64,000 nt of DNA from JAFGXF01 sp963732595. Its GTDB lineage: Bacteria > Chloroflexota > Anaerolineae > Anaerolineales > Anaerolineaceae. This document shows, piece by piece, positions 17,548 to 27,462 of this stretch (position 1 is its first letter; each line of letters begins with the position of its first letter). The stretch lies in assembly GCA_963732595.1 (NCBI GenBank), contig CAVSZZ010000002.1:2170001-2234000 (forward strand), given 5' to 3'. The position numbers were made by a program, and so were the translations under genes. Under the pieces are notes generated by a model, which saw only the letters and a program-made list of their open reading frames with translations, was not told the DNA's origin and ran no database searches.

Positions 17548-20157
17548 TTAACACTCGCTATACCCGCAGGCATAGCACTTGTGGCAGCCTTCCTCGTTGA
17601 CCATGGCGGCATGCCCGCATTCCGGACACAGGTCGCCGATCACCAGCCACGGGTCGGTGTTGTTCTTATCTTTATCCTGGGAGCCATTCCCGCCGTTGCC
17701 CTTGCCATTGGTCTTGCCGTTGCCGTTGCCTTCCTCGGTCTCCTGACCTTCGGTGTCCTTCAGGTACTCATCCAGCGCATGCGCGATGCCATCCGGCAGG
17801 CTGCGCACGCGGTTGGGGCCAAAGCCCATCGAGCGCCCGCCGCCGATGCCGGTCAACTGGCTGAGGATTTCCTTCAAGCGGCGCCGCGGCTGGATGGTCG
17901 AGGTCAATCTCAGGTTATACGAGATCAGGCGGCCGAGCGCCTCTGAATCGGCGGTGATATCCGAGCCGGCCTTGGCGGCGTTCACGAACACCTCGAAGGG
18001 TTGGTCCCCGCCGTTCTCGTTGATGGTGATGAAAGCCTTGCCCACCGGGGTCTCGATCGAATAGGTATACCCCTTCAGGTAGCGGGGCCGTGGTTTCTTG
18101 GTCTCGGTCCATAACAGATCGAGCGGGATCTCCTTGCCCTCGCTGTGGATGTTCTCGCCGTAAAGCTTCAAACCCTTCTTCTTTTCAGCAGTGGCCTTGG
18201 TCTCCAGGACAACCTTATCGCGCGAGCCGGTCACATACACTGTGATGCCCTTGCAGCCCAGTTTCCAGGCCAGCTGGTAGGCCTTGGCGACCTCATCCGG
18301 GGTTGTACCGGGCGGGAAGTTGATGGTCTTGGAGAGCGAATTGTCGACGAAAGCCTGCAGGGCTGCCTGCATGCGCACGTGCTCTTCGGCGGAGACATCC
18401 TGCGAGACCACGAAGGTATCCTTCAGACGCTCGGGGACCTCGCCGATATTCTGGCAGGTGCCTTCCTGCAGGACGCGCTCGACGATGGCTTTGCGTTCCT
18501 GCTCCTCGATGCCGGCATCCACCAGCGCCCGTTCGAAAGCCGGGCTGGCATACGAAAGCTGCAGGTCCTTGCCGTTATCGTTGACGTGCCGGGTGTAGGC
18601 CAGCGCGAAGACCGGCTCGCAGCCGTAGCCTTCGCAGCCGGCCACCGTGGCGATCGTGCCGGTGGGTGCGATGGTGGTCTGGGCGGCGTTGCGGATGCCG
18701 TGGGTGCGAATGCCCTCCACGATGTTCGACCAGTTGATGGTTGGGCGAAGCCAGCCGTGACTGTAAGGTGTGAGCGGTTGGGGAGGGGTCCAGGCCAGGT
18801 TGTCGGGATCGTAGATCGAACCCATGATGGCCGGGAAGACGCCCCTGGTCTCGGCCAGCTCGATGCTGGTCTTCATGGAATGGAAACGGATGAACTCCAT
18901 CACCTGGGCGGCGAATTCCTGCCCCTCGGGTGAGCCGTAGCGCAGGCCGGCATGGTACATCAGGTCTGCCAGGCCCATGATGCCCAGGCCGATGCGCCGG
19001 GCTTTCAGGGCAGCTTCCTTGAGAACGGGCACCGCCGGGACGTAGGCATTGGCATCCACCACGTCATCCAGGAAGATGGTGGAGAGGACGATGCTCTCCT
19101 CGAGATTATCCCAATCCACGGTCCCATCCGGACCGCAGTGCTCGGCCAGGTTGATCGAACCCAGGCAGCAGTTCTCACCGGGTCCCAGCCACTGCTCGCC
19201 GCAGGGATTGGTCGCTTCCAATGGGTAAAGGTGCGGGTACGGGATTCTGGCGGTTGGCGGCGTCGATGAACAGCAGGCCGGGTTCGCCGTTGTGGTGAGC
19301 CTGGTCCACGATCTGGTTGAACAGCTCGCGGGCCTTAACCTGTTTGTAGGTCTTGAAGGGCACCCCGGCGGCCTCGAAGGATTCGAATGGGCCGTCGATC
19401 TTGCGATAGCCGGGGTCGGTCACATCCGGGAAGCGCAGGTCCCACATCGCATCCTGGTCGACCGCCTGCATGAAGGCATCCGTGATGCCGACGGAGATGT
19501 TGAAATTGGTGATGGCGTTCTCGTTGGTCTTGCAGCTGACGAACTCTTCGATATCCGGGTGGTCGACTCGCAGCACGGCCATGTTGGCACCGCGGCGCGT
19601 ACCGCCCTGGGCGACTTCGCCGAAGGCATGGTCGTAGACCCGCAGGAAACCCACCGGGCCGGTGGCCTTTCCGGAGGAGGTGTTCACCAGGCAGCCGGAT
19701 GGCCTTGAAACGCGAAAACGAGAAGCCATTCCCGCCCCCGGTCTGCTGGATCAGGGCGGCATCCCTTAGGGAGGAGAAGATGCCGGTCGGGGCACGGCCC
19801 ATGTCATCCGAGATCTGCAGGACAAAACAGGCGGCCAGCTGACCCAGGGGTGTCCCCGCGCCGGTGAAGGTTGGTGAATTGGGGAAGAACCGCCGGCTGG
19901 TCAGATAGATGATAGAACTCACGCGAACGTTTGTCGACATCCCCGTTCCAGGTTTCCTCGGCTTTGGCCACATGCCAGGCCACCCGCCAGAACATCTCCT
20001 CCACGGTTTCAGCAGGTTCACCATCCTTGCCGCGCCGGACGTAGCGTCGCAGTAACACCTGGCGGGCATTCTCCGTCAGCTCGACCGGAGGCAGATCATC
20101 CGGCAGCGGGGGAGTGGAGAGCAGGTCCTGCTTTTCGTGAAGGGCGGGTGTTGTCAT
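17548..20157 (-). CDS. nrdJ: Adenosylcobalamin-dependent ribonucleoside-diphosphate reductase, class II (frameshifted)
   Basis: This enzyme of about 870 residues makes deoxyribonucleotides with a B12 radical and no oxygen requirement. Blocks in order are RRFFPNSPTFTGAGTPLGQL, QTGGGNGFSFSR, QGGTRRGANMAVL, ATNPCGEQ, TIAPTGTIATVAGCEGYGC, a TSCPD domain (about 18000-17880) and a C-terminal redox/zinc tail CPECGH...CHKCYACGYSEC. Frame changes are needed near 19905, 19695 and 19236; the last is an extra C in a CCC run. It starts nine bases after the nrdR stop, so the two form an operon. The upstream dyad promoter probably controls both. Confidence 0.93.
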
Positions 20158-20166
20158 GTAATTTCC

Positions 20167-20619
20167 TTAACCTTCGAGTAGAAGCCGGTCGATTTCATCG
20201 CGCAGTGACTTGACATCGTCCAGCGGCAGATAGACGCTGGCGTAACGGATGTAGGCAACCTGGTCAAGTTCTTTCAAGGCGGCGATGACCATGTCGCCGA
20301 TCACCCGCGCGGGCATTTCCTGGCGGGTGCTTTCTTTCAATGCCGTTTCGATTCCGGTGGCGATCTTTTCGATCTGATCGGCCGATACCGGGCGTTTGGT
20401 GCAGGCGATGCGGATGCCGCGAATGACCTTCTCGCGATCGAACTCCTCGCGGGTCCCGTCCTGCTTGATGATCAAGGGTAAGGTGGTTACCGGGCGCTCG
20501 TAAGTGCTGAAACGTTTATGACAAGACTCACATTCCCTCCGGCGACGAACCCCTCCCCGAGCATCCGGGGTGGTATCCAGTACGCGAGTCTCTTCCCTTT
20601 GACAGAATGGACAATTCAT
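20167..20619 (-). CDS. nrdR: Transcriptional repressor NrdR
   Basis: This 150-residue regulator has an N-terminal zinc ribbon (MNCPFCQREETRVLDT through ECESCHKRFSTYER) and an ATP-cone domain (PLIIKQDGTREEFDREKVIRGI). It senses ATP and dATP and represses ribonucleotide reductase genes. I chose the ATG at 20619 because it begins the canonical MNCPFC and CAGGAG lies upstream; the frame continues upstream without family similarity. Its position directly before nrdJ makes autoregulation of the operon likely. Confidence 0.95.
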   Translation of the reverse strand: MNCPFCQREETRVLDTTPDARGGVRRRRECESCHKRFSTYERPVTTLPLIIKQDGTREEFDREKVIRGIRIACTKRPVSADQIEKIATGIETALKESTRQEMPARVIGDMVIAALKELDQVAYIRYASVYLPLDDVKSLRDEIDRLLLEG

Positions 20620-20713
20620 CGCAGTCTGGATCTCCTGAAACTTTTGTAATTCACCCCCATAGCTGGGGGTTTCAAAGGGGGAACCCCCCTGTATATGGGC
20701 ACAAGTGAAAATC

Positions 20714-20742
20714 ATTTTAGCATATCCATTTGGGATATGCAA
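20714..20742 (-). promoter_or_regulatory. nrdR-nrdJ promoter with a perfect dyad in the spacer
   Basis: On the minus strand TTGCAT (-35, 20737-20742) and TAAAAT (-10, 20714-20719) are exactly 17 bases apart, and the -10 is preceded by TGC (extended). The perfect inverted repeat GCATATCC-5-GGATATGC (20720-20740) fills the spacer, so a bound repressor would block polymerase. The dyad does not match the textbook NrdR box ACACWATATATWGTGT. Confidence 0.65.
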
Positions 20743-20897
20743 TAGAATCCGAACAATTAGTCGGTATTTCTAATCATCTGATTATTAGGAGGATTGTTTT
20801 TCGGGTCAGGCACCGGTAATGTGCCAGGCACCGGTACCATGCCAGGTTTGGGTTGAGAGTATTGCCGGGCAGCATGGCGGTGGCCGTAAGCACAGCG

Positions 20898-21018
20898 GAT
20901 TTTAGCTCCTCTCCCGCCCACGCGTTTTATCGGAGGGGGGAGGAGCCCTGCTGGGGTGCCTGTATTGACGACCTGCATGGCGTCGACGATAATCACCCCA
21001 GATTTTAGCTCCTCTCCC
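20898..21018. repeat. Direct repeat pair GATTTTAGCTCCTCTCCC
   Basis: The 18-base word occurs identically at 20898-20915 and 21001-21018, 103 bases apart. Each copy is followed by a G/A-rich complementary arm that can fold back on it. Confidence 0.75.
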
Positions 21019-21045
21019 TCCCATTTTAAGAATGGGAGGGAGAGG
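21011..21045. repeat. 15-bp perfect hairpin in the repeat island
   Basis: CCTCTCCCTCCCATT (21011-21025) pairs without mismatch with 21031-21045 around the loop TTAAG. There is no T-run on either side, so it is a repeat element rather than a clear terminator. Confidence 0.8.
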
Positions 21046-21055
21046 TAAACTTCAC

Positions 21056-21071
21056 TGCTCGCAATGCTCGC
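21056..21071 (+). repeat. 16-base word shared, inverted, with 39553-39568
   Basis: TGCTCGCAATGCTCGC here is the exact reverse complement of 39553-39568. The neighbouring bases (GTCCC, CGGAGC) are also partly conserved. The two copies bracket the dcw operon in opposite orientation. Confidence 0.7.
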
Positions 21072-21605
21072 TGCGTCCCTCGGAGCGTCTCGCATTAGCT
21101 CGGCTCCCCCGAGGGAAGGGGTGAGGGAGGGAGGGTTAACCAATGAACCACCTGCGTGAATCGGTTAAATCCCTGCATAAAAACAAAATGAAGACGGGGG
21201 TAATATGTGGCAGTTACTACGCACTGGAGATTGATGGGGTATAAAATCAGACGACAAAATTGAAATAATGAAGCCCAAAAAAACATGGATTGTGTATTGG
21301 ATGATATGTTAATCGAACTCGAACACAGGTAAAGAAAATCTACCCAAGTCAATGCCCCTCACCCCTGGGACCTGTAAATACCACAAAAAGCAGGTTGTTC
21401 CTTTACGATTGAATTTAGCGCTATTATCGATAGGTTCCCTCTCCCCCTGCGGGGGCGAGGATGAAGAAAGAACAGGTACTGCCACACCTAAGAGTCGTAC
21501 CACCGTGCGGTTGCGGGCTTATATTTCTATAACAGCAAGGGGCGGCATAAAAAGCTGTTATCTTGATCTTTCTAGCTATTATTAAGTATGTAGGGTATGT
21601 AAAAT

Positions 21606-21639
21606 AAAAAAAACCTGGCCGGAGGAGGATCCGGCCAGG
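21606..21639 (-). terminator. Intrinsic terminator of the dcw operon
   Basis: On the minus strand the stem CCTGGCCGG / CCGGCCAGG (9 bp, arms at 21631-21639 and 21614-21622, 8-base loop) is followed by eight Ts. It lies about 100 bases beyond the ftsZ stop and is the first clear terminator after mraZ. Confidence 0.9.
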
Positions 21640-21738
21640 CTGCGTGAGCAGAACGGGGGTGATTACATAAACCACTCATCTTTCACATGGGTTGCAGTGC
21701 TGTCTCTCAACGCGATCAACACGAGGATGGCTCCTGTC

Positions 21739-22881
21739 TTACTTGTTCAACCGGTTGCGCAGGAATGTCGGGACGTCGATATCGGTGTCCCGCGAGACCG
21801 GCTGGTAAGCCATACCCACCGGTTCGCCGTTGGCAGCCGGGGTGAGGAAGGCGCCGAGTCGGCCGCCGGATTGCGTGACATTGGTGTTCATGCGAGCCGG
21901 GGTCTGGATGCTGCGGACCACACCTGAGCGCTCGAATCCCGTGGCGATCACGGTGATGCGCAGGTTTTCGCCCAGTTCCGGGTTGATGACTGCGCCGAAG
22001 ATCAGGTTGACATCCGGGTGCGCGGTTTCCTTGATGATGGCAGCCGCCTGGTTGACCTCGAACAGGGTCAAGTTGGCACCACCGGTCACGTTGAACAGGA
22101 TGCCGCGGGCGCCGTTGATGGTCACATCCAGCAGCTGGCTGGAAATGGCCTGCTCGGCAGCGATGCGGGCACGGTCCTCGCCGGAAGCCTGGCCGACTGC
22201 CATCAGGGCAGCGCCGCCTTCCGACATGATCGTGCGCACGTCCGCGAAGTCGAGGTTGATCAAACCGGGGATGGTGATCAATTCGGAAATACCCTGGATG
22301 CCCTGGCGCAGGACGTCATCCGCCAGGCGGAAGGCATTCTGCAGGCTGGCATGTTTGTCCACGATCTGCAGCAGCCGGTCATTCGGGATGATGATGAGCG
22401 TATCGGCATGCTCCTTGAGCTGCGCGGCGCCCTGCTCGGCTGATTGTTGTCGCTTGGAGCCCTCGAAGGAGAAGGGGCGGGTGACCACACCGATGGTCAG
22501 CGCGCCGACTTCCTTGGCGATCTGGGCCACGATGGGGGCTGCGCCGGTGCCGGTGCCGCCACCCAAACCGGCGGTGACGAAGACCATGTCGCTGCCCTTG
22601 AGGACGTCGTAGAGTTCATCCTGTGATTCCTCGGCGGCCCTCTGGCCGACCTCGGGATTGCCACCGGCACCCAGGCCGCGTGTCGACTTGTCGCCGATGC
22701 GCACCTTGGTGGGTGCCTTGGATGTCAGTAAGGCCTGGGCATCCGTGTTCACCGTTACGAACTCGATGCCTGCCATGCCTTCTTCGATCATGCGGTTGAC
22801 GGCATTGCAGCCACCACCGCCGACCCCGACCACCTTGATCCGGGCGAAGGCTTCCAGCATTTGTGATTTTGATGTTTCCAT
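21739..22881 (-). CDS. ftsZ: Cell division GTPase FtsZ
   Basis: This 380-residue tubulin homologue assembles the division ring under the membrane. The GTP-binding tubulin signature GGGTGTGAAP is near residues 107-116, with the preceding VGVGGGGCNAVNRM loop and the T7 catalytic loop NLDFADVRTIM. After the core, a short variable linker leads to a conserved C-terminal peptide, DIDVPTFLRNRLNK, which binds FtsA and other partners. GAGGAGGT lies ahead of the start. It is the last gene of the dcw operon, 84 bp after ftsA, the largest gap between intact genes in the operon. Confidence 0.98.
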   Translation of the reverse strand: METSKSQMLEAFARIKVVGVGGGGCNAVNRMIEEGMAGIEFVTVNTDAQALLTSKAPTKVRIGDKSTRGLGAGGNPEVGQRAAEESQDELYDVLKGSDMVFVTAGLGGGTGTGAAPIVAQIAKEVGALTIGVVTRPFSFEGSKRQQSAEQGAAQLKEHADTLIIIPNDRLLQIVDKHASLQNAFRLADDVLRQGIQGISELITIPGLINLDFADVRTIMSEGGAALMAVGQASGEDRARIAAEQAISSQLLDVTINGARGILFNVTGGANLTLFEVNQAAAIIKETAHPDVNLIFGAVINPELGENLRITVIATGFERSGVVRSIQTPARMNTNVTQSGGRLGAFLTPAANGEPVGMAYQPVSRDTDIDVPTFLRNRLNK

Positions 22882-22965
22882 TGTCGTACCTCCTCTATGT
22901 GTTGATCGATATATTTGCCGACTTACTGTCTTGCTTTTGACGTACTCCTCAGTACATTAACTGGT

Positions 22966-24204
22966 TCACGGCGTCATGATCTGCCGGATCCAGGCTTTCA
23001 CTACTTCGAACGGTTTCTTATGGAAGAACGAGCGGGCGGTGGTCTGTTGCAGCGCCAACCCCGATTCGCTCATGAGCAGCGCCCACTGCAGCAGGCCGAC
23101 GCTGGTGGCATAGGCCGGGGAGTCGAGCTGGTCGGTCAGTCCCACCAGGTTCTCAGGCTGGGCTACCCGCACGGGCATGCCCAGTACACGGCTGGCCAGC
23201 TCGCGGATACCGGGCAGCTGGGCCGAACCGCCGGTCAGGATCAAGCCTGCCGGGAGCAGGCCATCGTAACCGGAGCGCTTGATCTCCTGCCAGACCAGCA
23301 CGAAGATCTCTTCCACGCGGGCTTCGATGACACTGGCCAGCTCGCGGCGGCTGATCGGGATGGGCTTGTCCACGCCAAAGGTGCGCACCTGGAAGGTGTC
23401 TTCATTGGCGATCTCTGCTTCGATGGCATGACCGAATTCCTTCTTGATCTCTTCGGCCTGGCTGATCGGCAGGCGCAGGACCTGGGCGATGTCGCTCGTG
23501 ATGTGATTGCCGCCGACCGCCAGGACCATGGTGTGCCAGACATCCCCGTCAATATAGACGGCCATGTCGGTGGTGCCGCCGCCGATATCCACGACGACAG
23601 CGCCCATGGTGCGCTCATTTTCGGTCAGGACGACTTCCGCCGAGGCCAGTGGATTGAGTACGAACTGACTGACGGCGATGCCGGGCTGGGCCACCACCTG
23701 GCGCAGGTTTTCGACCGTGGCGGCCGAGGCGGTGATGATGTGGGCTTCGACTTCCATGCGGTAGCCGTGCATGCCAACCGGGGTGCGCACGCCTTCCTGC
23801 CCGTCAACCGAAAAGCCGCGCTGGATGACGTGAATGACCTCGCGGTCATGCGGGATGGCGACTGCCTGGGCGGCTTCCAGTGCGCGGATGATGTCCTGTG
23901 AGGTGATCACCCGGCCACCCAATCCAACCACGCCCTTGCTGTTGACAGACGAAACATGCGCGCCTGCCAGGCTGACCAGGGCGGATGTGATCTCATAACC
24001 GGAAGTGCGCTCGGCTTTCTCGATCGAGCGGGCCACCGCCTGGGTGGCGCTGGCGATATCCACCACCGTCCCCTTTTTAATACCCTGGGAAGGTTCGATG
24101 CCGACGCCGATGATGCGCAACCCATGCTCACCCTCGATGCGGGCAACGAGGGTGCAGATCTTGGTTGTGCCGATATCAATTCCGACGACGGTGCGTTCTT
24201 CCAT
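22966..24204 (-). CDS. ftsA: Cell division protein FtsA
   Basis: This 412-residue actin-like ATPase tethers FtsZ to the membrane. The phosphate-1 loop is VVGIDIGTTKICTLV, phosphate-2 VVVDIGGGTTDMAVY and the adenosine motif LILTGGSAQLPG. The inserted SHS2/1C subdomain lies between residues about 85 and 165. The C-terminal segment KKPFEVVKAWIRQIM is amphipathic, as expected for the membrane-targeting helix. It starts two bases after the ftsQ stop, so translation is probably coupled. Confidence 0.97.
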   Translation of the reverse strand: MEERTVVGIDIGTTKICTLVARIEGEHGLRIIGVGIEPSQGIKKGTVVDIASATQAVARSIEKAERTSGYEITSALVSLAGAHVSSVNSKGVVGLGGRVITSQDIIRALEAAQAVAIPHDREVIHVIQRGFSVDGQEGVRTPVGMHGYRMEVEAHIITASAATVENLRQVVAQPGIAVSQFVLNPLASAEVVLTENERTMGAVVVDIGGGTTDMAVYIDGDVWHTMVLAVGGNHITSDIAQVLRLPISQAEEIKKEFGHAIEAEIANEDTFQVRTFGVDKPIPISRRELASVIEARVEEIFVLVWQEIKRSGYDGLLPAGLILTGGSAQLPGIRELASRVLGMPVRVAQPENLVGLTDQLDSPAYATSVGLLQWALLMSESGLALQQTTARSFFHKKPFEVVKAWIRQIMTP

Positions 24205-24206
24205 GA

Positions 24207-25400
24207 CTATTGCTCCAACCGGTAAAAAGGTGCATAGGGATACTGGACGCTGATGATCTTGGGTTGAATGCCCTGCCGGTCCAGGTTGGTGACGATCCCG
24301 GCATATTGCGCCAGTTTACTGTCCAAATTATCAGTATTGAATCCAAAATAGACCTTCCAGCCCTTTGGATCGACCCATCCAAGCCCATAGCGGGTATCAT
24401 AGGCGATCGAGGTGCCGGAGGGGGTCATGTTGGCCAGGTTAAGAATGGCCAGGATCACTTCCGTCCCGATCACCGGTTTGTACTGGCCGGGTTGGTTGAC
24501 CGGGTCGATGGCTTCCGGGGCGACTGCGCCACCTTCAGCGGTGACCATGTGCCAGCTGCCGGCCTGACCACGGGGCAGCATGGGGATCCCGAAAAGGTCG
24601 ATCCAGACGGTCTGGCCGCCCTGTCTCCAGATCAGTACGGGTTCGCGTTCCTTGACCTGAAGGCTGACCTTGTTGGGGAAGGGGAAGTCCAGGTCGAGTG
24701 ATTCGACTTCCGGGAATGCGTTCAGGATCGCAGCCCTGACATCAGAGGGTACAACCAGGAAGGCCGGTTTGCCTTCCATGGCCATGATCTTGATGAATTC
24801 CTGGCTTTCAACACGCACATTTCCAGTCACGACCGGGCTGGTCACCTGGAAAAAGGGCGAGGTCCACATGAAATAAATGCCATAACTCAGGACACCGGCC
24901 AGAATCAGCGAGAGCAGCCGCCAACCCAGGTAGGGCACCTTGAAGGATCGCCTGCGGGTTTCTGGTTGGCGGACGATCAAGTGCGGATTGACGTAGACCG
25001 TGCGCGGCATGGCTGTGGCCAGAGGCTGGCGGGCATCACCGCGCTTATGGAAGGAAATCACCCTGTCGGCCAGTTTCTTGATCTTGATGACCGGCTGGGG
25101 GATCTCCCGGCGGTGTTTAATTTCGATTTTAGTGTTATCCCGCAGGTCAGCTTCCCGGAGAGGGGGATAAACCAGGTTCATCATCGGCGCCCTGGTCTTG
25201 CCCGACACATGCAGCGGCGAATTGAAGAGACTGGTGGCCCGGTTGTTGCGGCGGTCGTCCTCAAGGTTGACCACATGCAAGGAGGGCATGACCTGCGGCA
25301 GGGTGGCCGGCTTGGCCGGTACCCGGCTGGTGCGGGAACGTTGCTCGCGCAGGTAGTCTGCGCGCTGTTCCGAGTTTTCACGGCTGAACGGCTTTCTCAT
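24207..25400 (-). CDS. ftsQ: Cell division protein FtsQ/DivIB with long cytoplasmic N-terminus
   Basis: This 397-residue bitopic divisome protein has one transmembrane helix (about 156-178, GWRLLSLILAGVLSYGIYFMW). An extracytoplasmic POTRA domain follows (FFQVTSPVVTGNVRVESQEFI), then the beta domain with VKEREPVLIWRQGGQTVWID and a C-terminal strand region. The 155-residue basic, probably disordered N-terminal tail is much longer than in E. coli FtsQ. Its start overlaps the ddl stop by four bases. It links the FtsZ ring to septal synthesis together with the FtsL-like protein. Confidence 0.9.
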   Translation of the reverse strand: MRKPFSRENSEQRADYLREQRSRTSRVPAKPATLPQVMPSLHVVNLEDDRRNNRATSLFNSPLHVSGKTRAPMMNLVYPPLREADLRDNTKIEIKHRREIPQPVIKIKKLADRVISFHKRGDARQPLATAMPRTVYVNPHLIVRQPETRRRSFKVPYLGWRLLSLILAGVLSYGIYFMWTSPFFQVTSPVVTGNVRVESQEFIKIMAMEGKPAFLVVPSDVRAAILNAFPEVESLDLDFPFPNKVSLQVKEREPVLIWRQGGQTVWIDLFGIPMLPRGQAGSWHMVTAEGGAVAPEAIDPVNQPGQYKPVIGTEVILAILNLANMTPSGTSIAYDTRYGLGWVDPKGWKVYFGFNTDNLDSKLAQYAGIVTNLDRQGIQPKIISVQYPYAPFYRLEQ

Positions 25401-26521
25401 GCTTGTTTGCTCCCATAACGCCGTTCGGTTTGATCGCGCTCAGCCTGACGTTCGAGTGCCAGCTGGACCAATTCATCCACCAGGCTGGCATAGGACAATC
25501 CGCTGGCTTCCCAGAGTTTGGGGTACATGCTGATGCTGGTAAAGCCGGGGATCGTGTTCATTTCATTCAGGAATATCTCGTTGGTATCCTTGTCGATAAA
25601 GAAATCCACGCGGGCCATGCCGGCACAATCGATGGCCTTGTATGCCTTGACCGCATGGCTGCGGATGATCTCACTTTGTGAGGTCGCTGCACCGGTGCGG
25701 GGATCAACAAACCGGATGCCCCGTCGATGTACTTGGCATTGTAGGAATAGAACTCATCGGATGGCAGGATCTCGCCAGGGACGGAAGCCCTGGGATCCTC
25801 ATTGCCAAGCACACTCACCTCGATCTCGCGTGCATTCACGCTTTGTTCGATGAGGATGCGGCGGTCGAAGCGGGCGGCATCCATCAAGCCCTCTTCCATT
25901 TCAGAGCGGCTGCGGCACTTGGTGATGCCGACGGATGAGCCCATGTTGGCGGGTTTGACGAAAAGGGGATAGCTGCCCAGTTTCTCGATACGAGCGATCA
26001 CAGTCGGGCATGTCACCGGTGATCTGGCGGCGGGTGACCGTCACGGAATCGACCACCGGGATGCCATGCGTTCGCATCACATCCTTGAAGAGCGCCTTGT
26101 CCATGGCAACGGAGGAAGCCAGCACGCCGGCGCCGACATAGGCGATGCCGGCCATTTCCAGTAAGCCCTGCAGCGTGCCATCCTCGCCAAAACTGCCGTG
26201 CAGGACCGGGAAGACCACGTCCAGGCTTGTGAGTAATTCGATCTTTCCACCACGATCGGTTGAATCAATGGCAAACACGCCGGTGTGTCCCGGGACTGGC
26301 AGGATGGTCGCCGCGGGCGGGAGGTCCCGGCCCGGTTTCTCCATCCAGGAGATCAGATCGGTGCCTGTGTACCAGGCGCCGTCATGGGTGATGCCGATCT
26401 GGGTGATCTCATATTTTCCCGGATCAAGAACCGCCAGGACCGAGCGGGCAGACAGCAGGGATACTTCATGCTCACCCGACCTGCCGCCAAATATCACACC
26501 CAGTTTTAGTTTGTTTGCCAT
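25397..26521 (-). CDS. ddl: D-alanine-D-alanine ligase (two frameshifts)
   Basis: This ATP-grasp enzyme of about 375 residues joins two D-Ala for the pentapeptide stem. The start is KLGVIFGGRSGEHEVSLLSA. The central domain has HGSFGEDGTLQGLLEMAGIAYVG split over two short motifs, then FVKPANMGSSVGI and EIEVSVLGN. The C-terminal ATP/metal motif is FLNEMNTIPGFTSISMYPKLW. The frame changes near 26010 and 25700, and both sides match the family. The ATG at 26521 lies eight bases after the reconstructed murB stop. It overlaps ftsQ by four bases. Confidence 0.93.
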
Positions 26522-26528
26522 GATCGCT

Positions 26529-27458
26529 TTATTCTCCAAAATCACCGACCAGTTCGATCTCCAATTCGAGCTGGATGCCGGAGGTCTGTAGCTACTTTTT
26601 GTTGTACGAGCCGGATGAGCCGGTAATAATCCTGGGCTGTTGCCACGTCCGGTGTTCACGAAGAAATTTGCGTGGCGCGGACTGACCTCAACTTCACCCA
26701 CACGCTTGCCTTTCAACCCGGCTGCCTCGATCAATCGCCCGGCATAATCGTTCGGCGGGTTCTTGAAGGTCGAACCCATGCTGGCACCTGCCGGTTGTGA
26801 GGCTTTGCGTTTGTCGTTGAATTCATCCATGCGCTCTCGAATGGCATCGATCGAGTCCGCTTTCAAGTTGAAACAACCCGAAAGGATGACCGCCTGCGAA
26901 CGATCGCGCTTGAGGATGCTCGAGCGGTACTGGAATTGGAAGTCGGTCCGAATTCCAGGTTTGCTTGCTGCCATCCGGCAGCAGGAGGTCCACGCTGGAA
27001 ATATTGGAGGCAATGTCCATGGCCTGCGCACCGGCATTGCCATAGACTGCGCCGCCCAGTGTTCCAGGGATGGTGGCTGCCCATTCCAGGCCGCTCAGCC
27101 CGCGCAAGGCTGTCTGGCGGGCGAGACTGCCAAGGTTGGCCCCACTCTCCGCCCATACCCGCGGGGGGGTGCTGTGTGAATCGATCTTGATGGTGTGGGC
27201 ATGGTTGATCAGGATGACGCCGGGGTATCCACGGTCGCTGAACAAGACATTGGCGCCGCTGCCGATGATCCTGAAGGGGAGTTTGAGTTCCCACAGGTTG
27301 CGGGCGGCTTTTTCGAGCTCAGCGCTGGTGTTGACCGGGATCAAGGCTCCGGCAGGGCCGCCGACATGCGCGGTTGTATAGTTGGCCATCACCACATTCT
27401 CCTGAAGATGGTCACCAAATCGTTCGCGCAATTGATCGAACGGCAGTTCAAAGGTCAT
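26529..27458 (-). CDS. murB: UDP-N-acetylenolpyruvoylglucosamine reductase (frameshifted)
   Basis: This FAD enzyme reduces enolpyruvyl-UDP-GlcNAc to UDP-MurNAc. The N-terminal FAD domain has YTTAHVGGPA, RIIGSGANVLFSD and GLEWAATIPGTLGGAVYGNAG. After a frame change near 26955, FQFQYRSSIL begins the substrate domain with AGASMGSTFKNP and the end HANFFVNTG. Two more changes (about 26650, 26590) are needed to reach the family-like end IQLELEIELVGDFGE and the stop at 26529-26531. The ATG at 27458 lies four bases after the stop of the 60-aa gene. Confidence 0.92.
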
Positions 27459-27462
27459 ATTT

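Larger units (their letters stand above)
20743..21605. other. Gene-free repeat island downstream of the dcw operon
   Basis: No convincing gene is present. The stretch holds a twice-repeated CAGGCACCGGTA near 20803 and 20823, direct repeats, hairpins of C/T-rich arms and a 16-base word shared with the island at 39553. Open frames here translate to low-complexity repeats and have no ribosome sites. Confidence 0.7.

Noticed and set aside
18145..18933. 262-codon plus-strand frame opposite nrdJ
   Set aside because: Same reason: nrdJ family motifs occupy the minus strand throughout.
20620..20716. Cobalamin riboswitch before the B12-dependent reductase operon
   Set aside because: The leader is under 100 nt and I see no B12-box-like segment.
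20757..21143. 128-codon minus-strand frame in the repeat island
   Set aside because: The translation simply reads the direct repeats and hairpins; low complexity.
22915..23901. 328-codon plus-strand frame opposite ftsA
   Set aside because: It is the mirror frame of a strongly conserved gene on the other strand.
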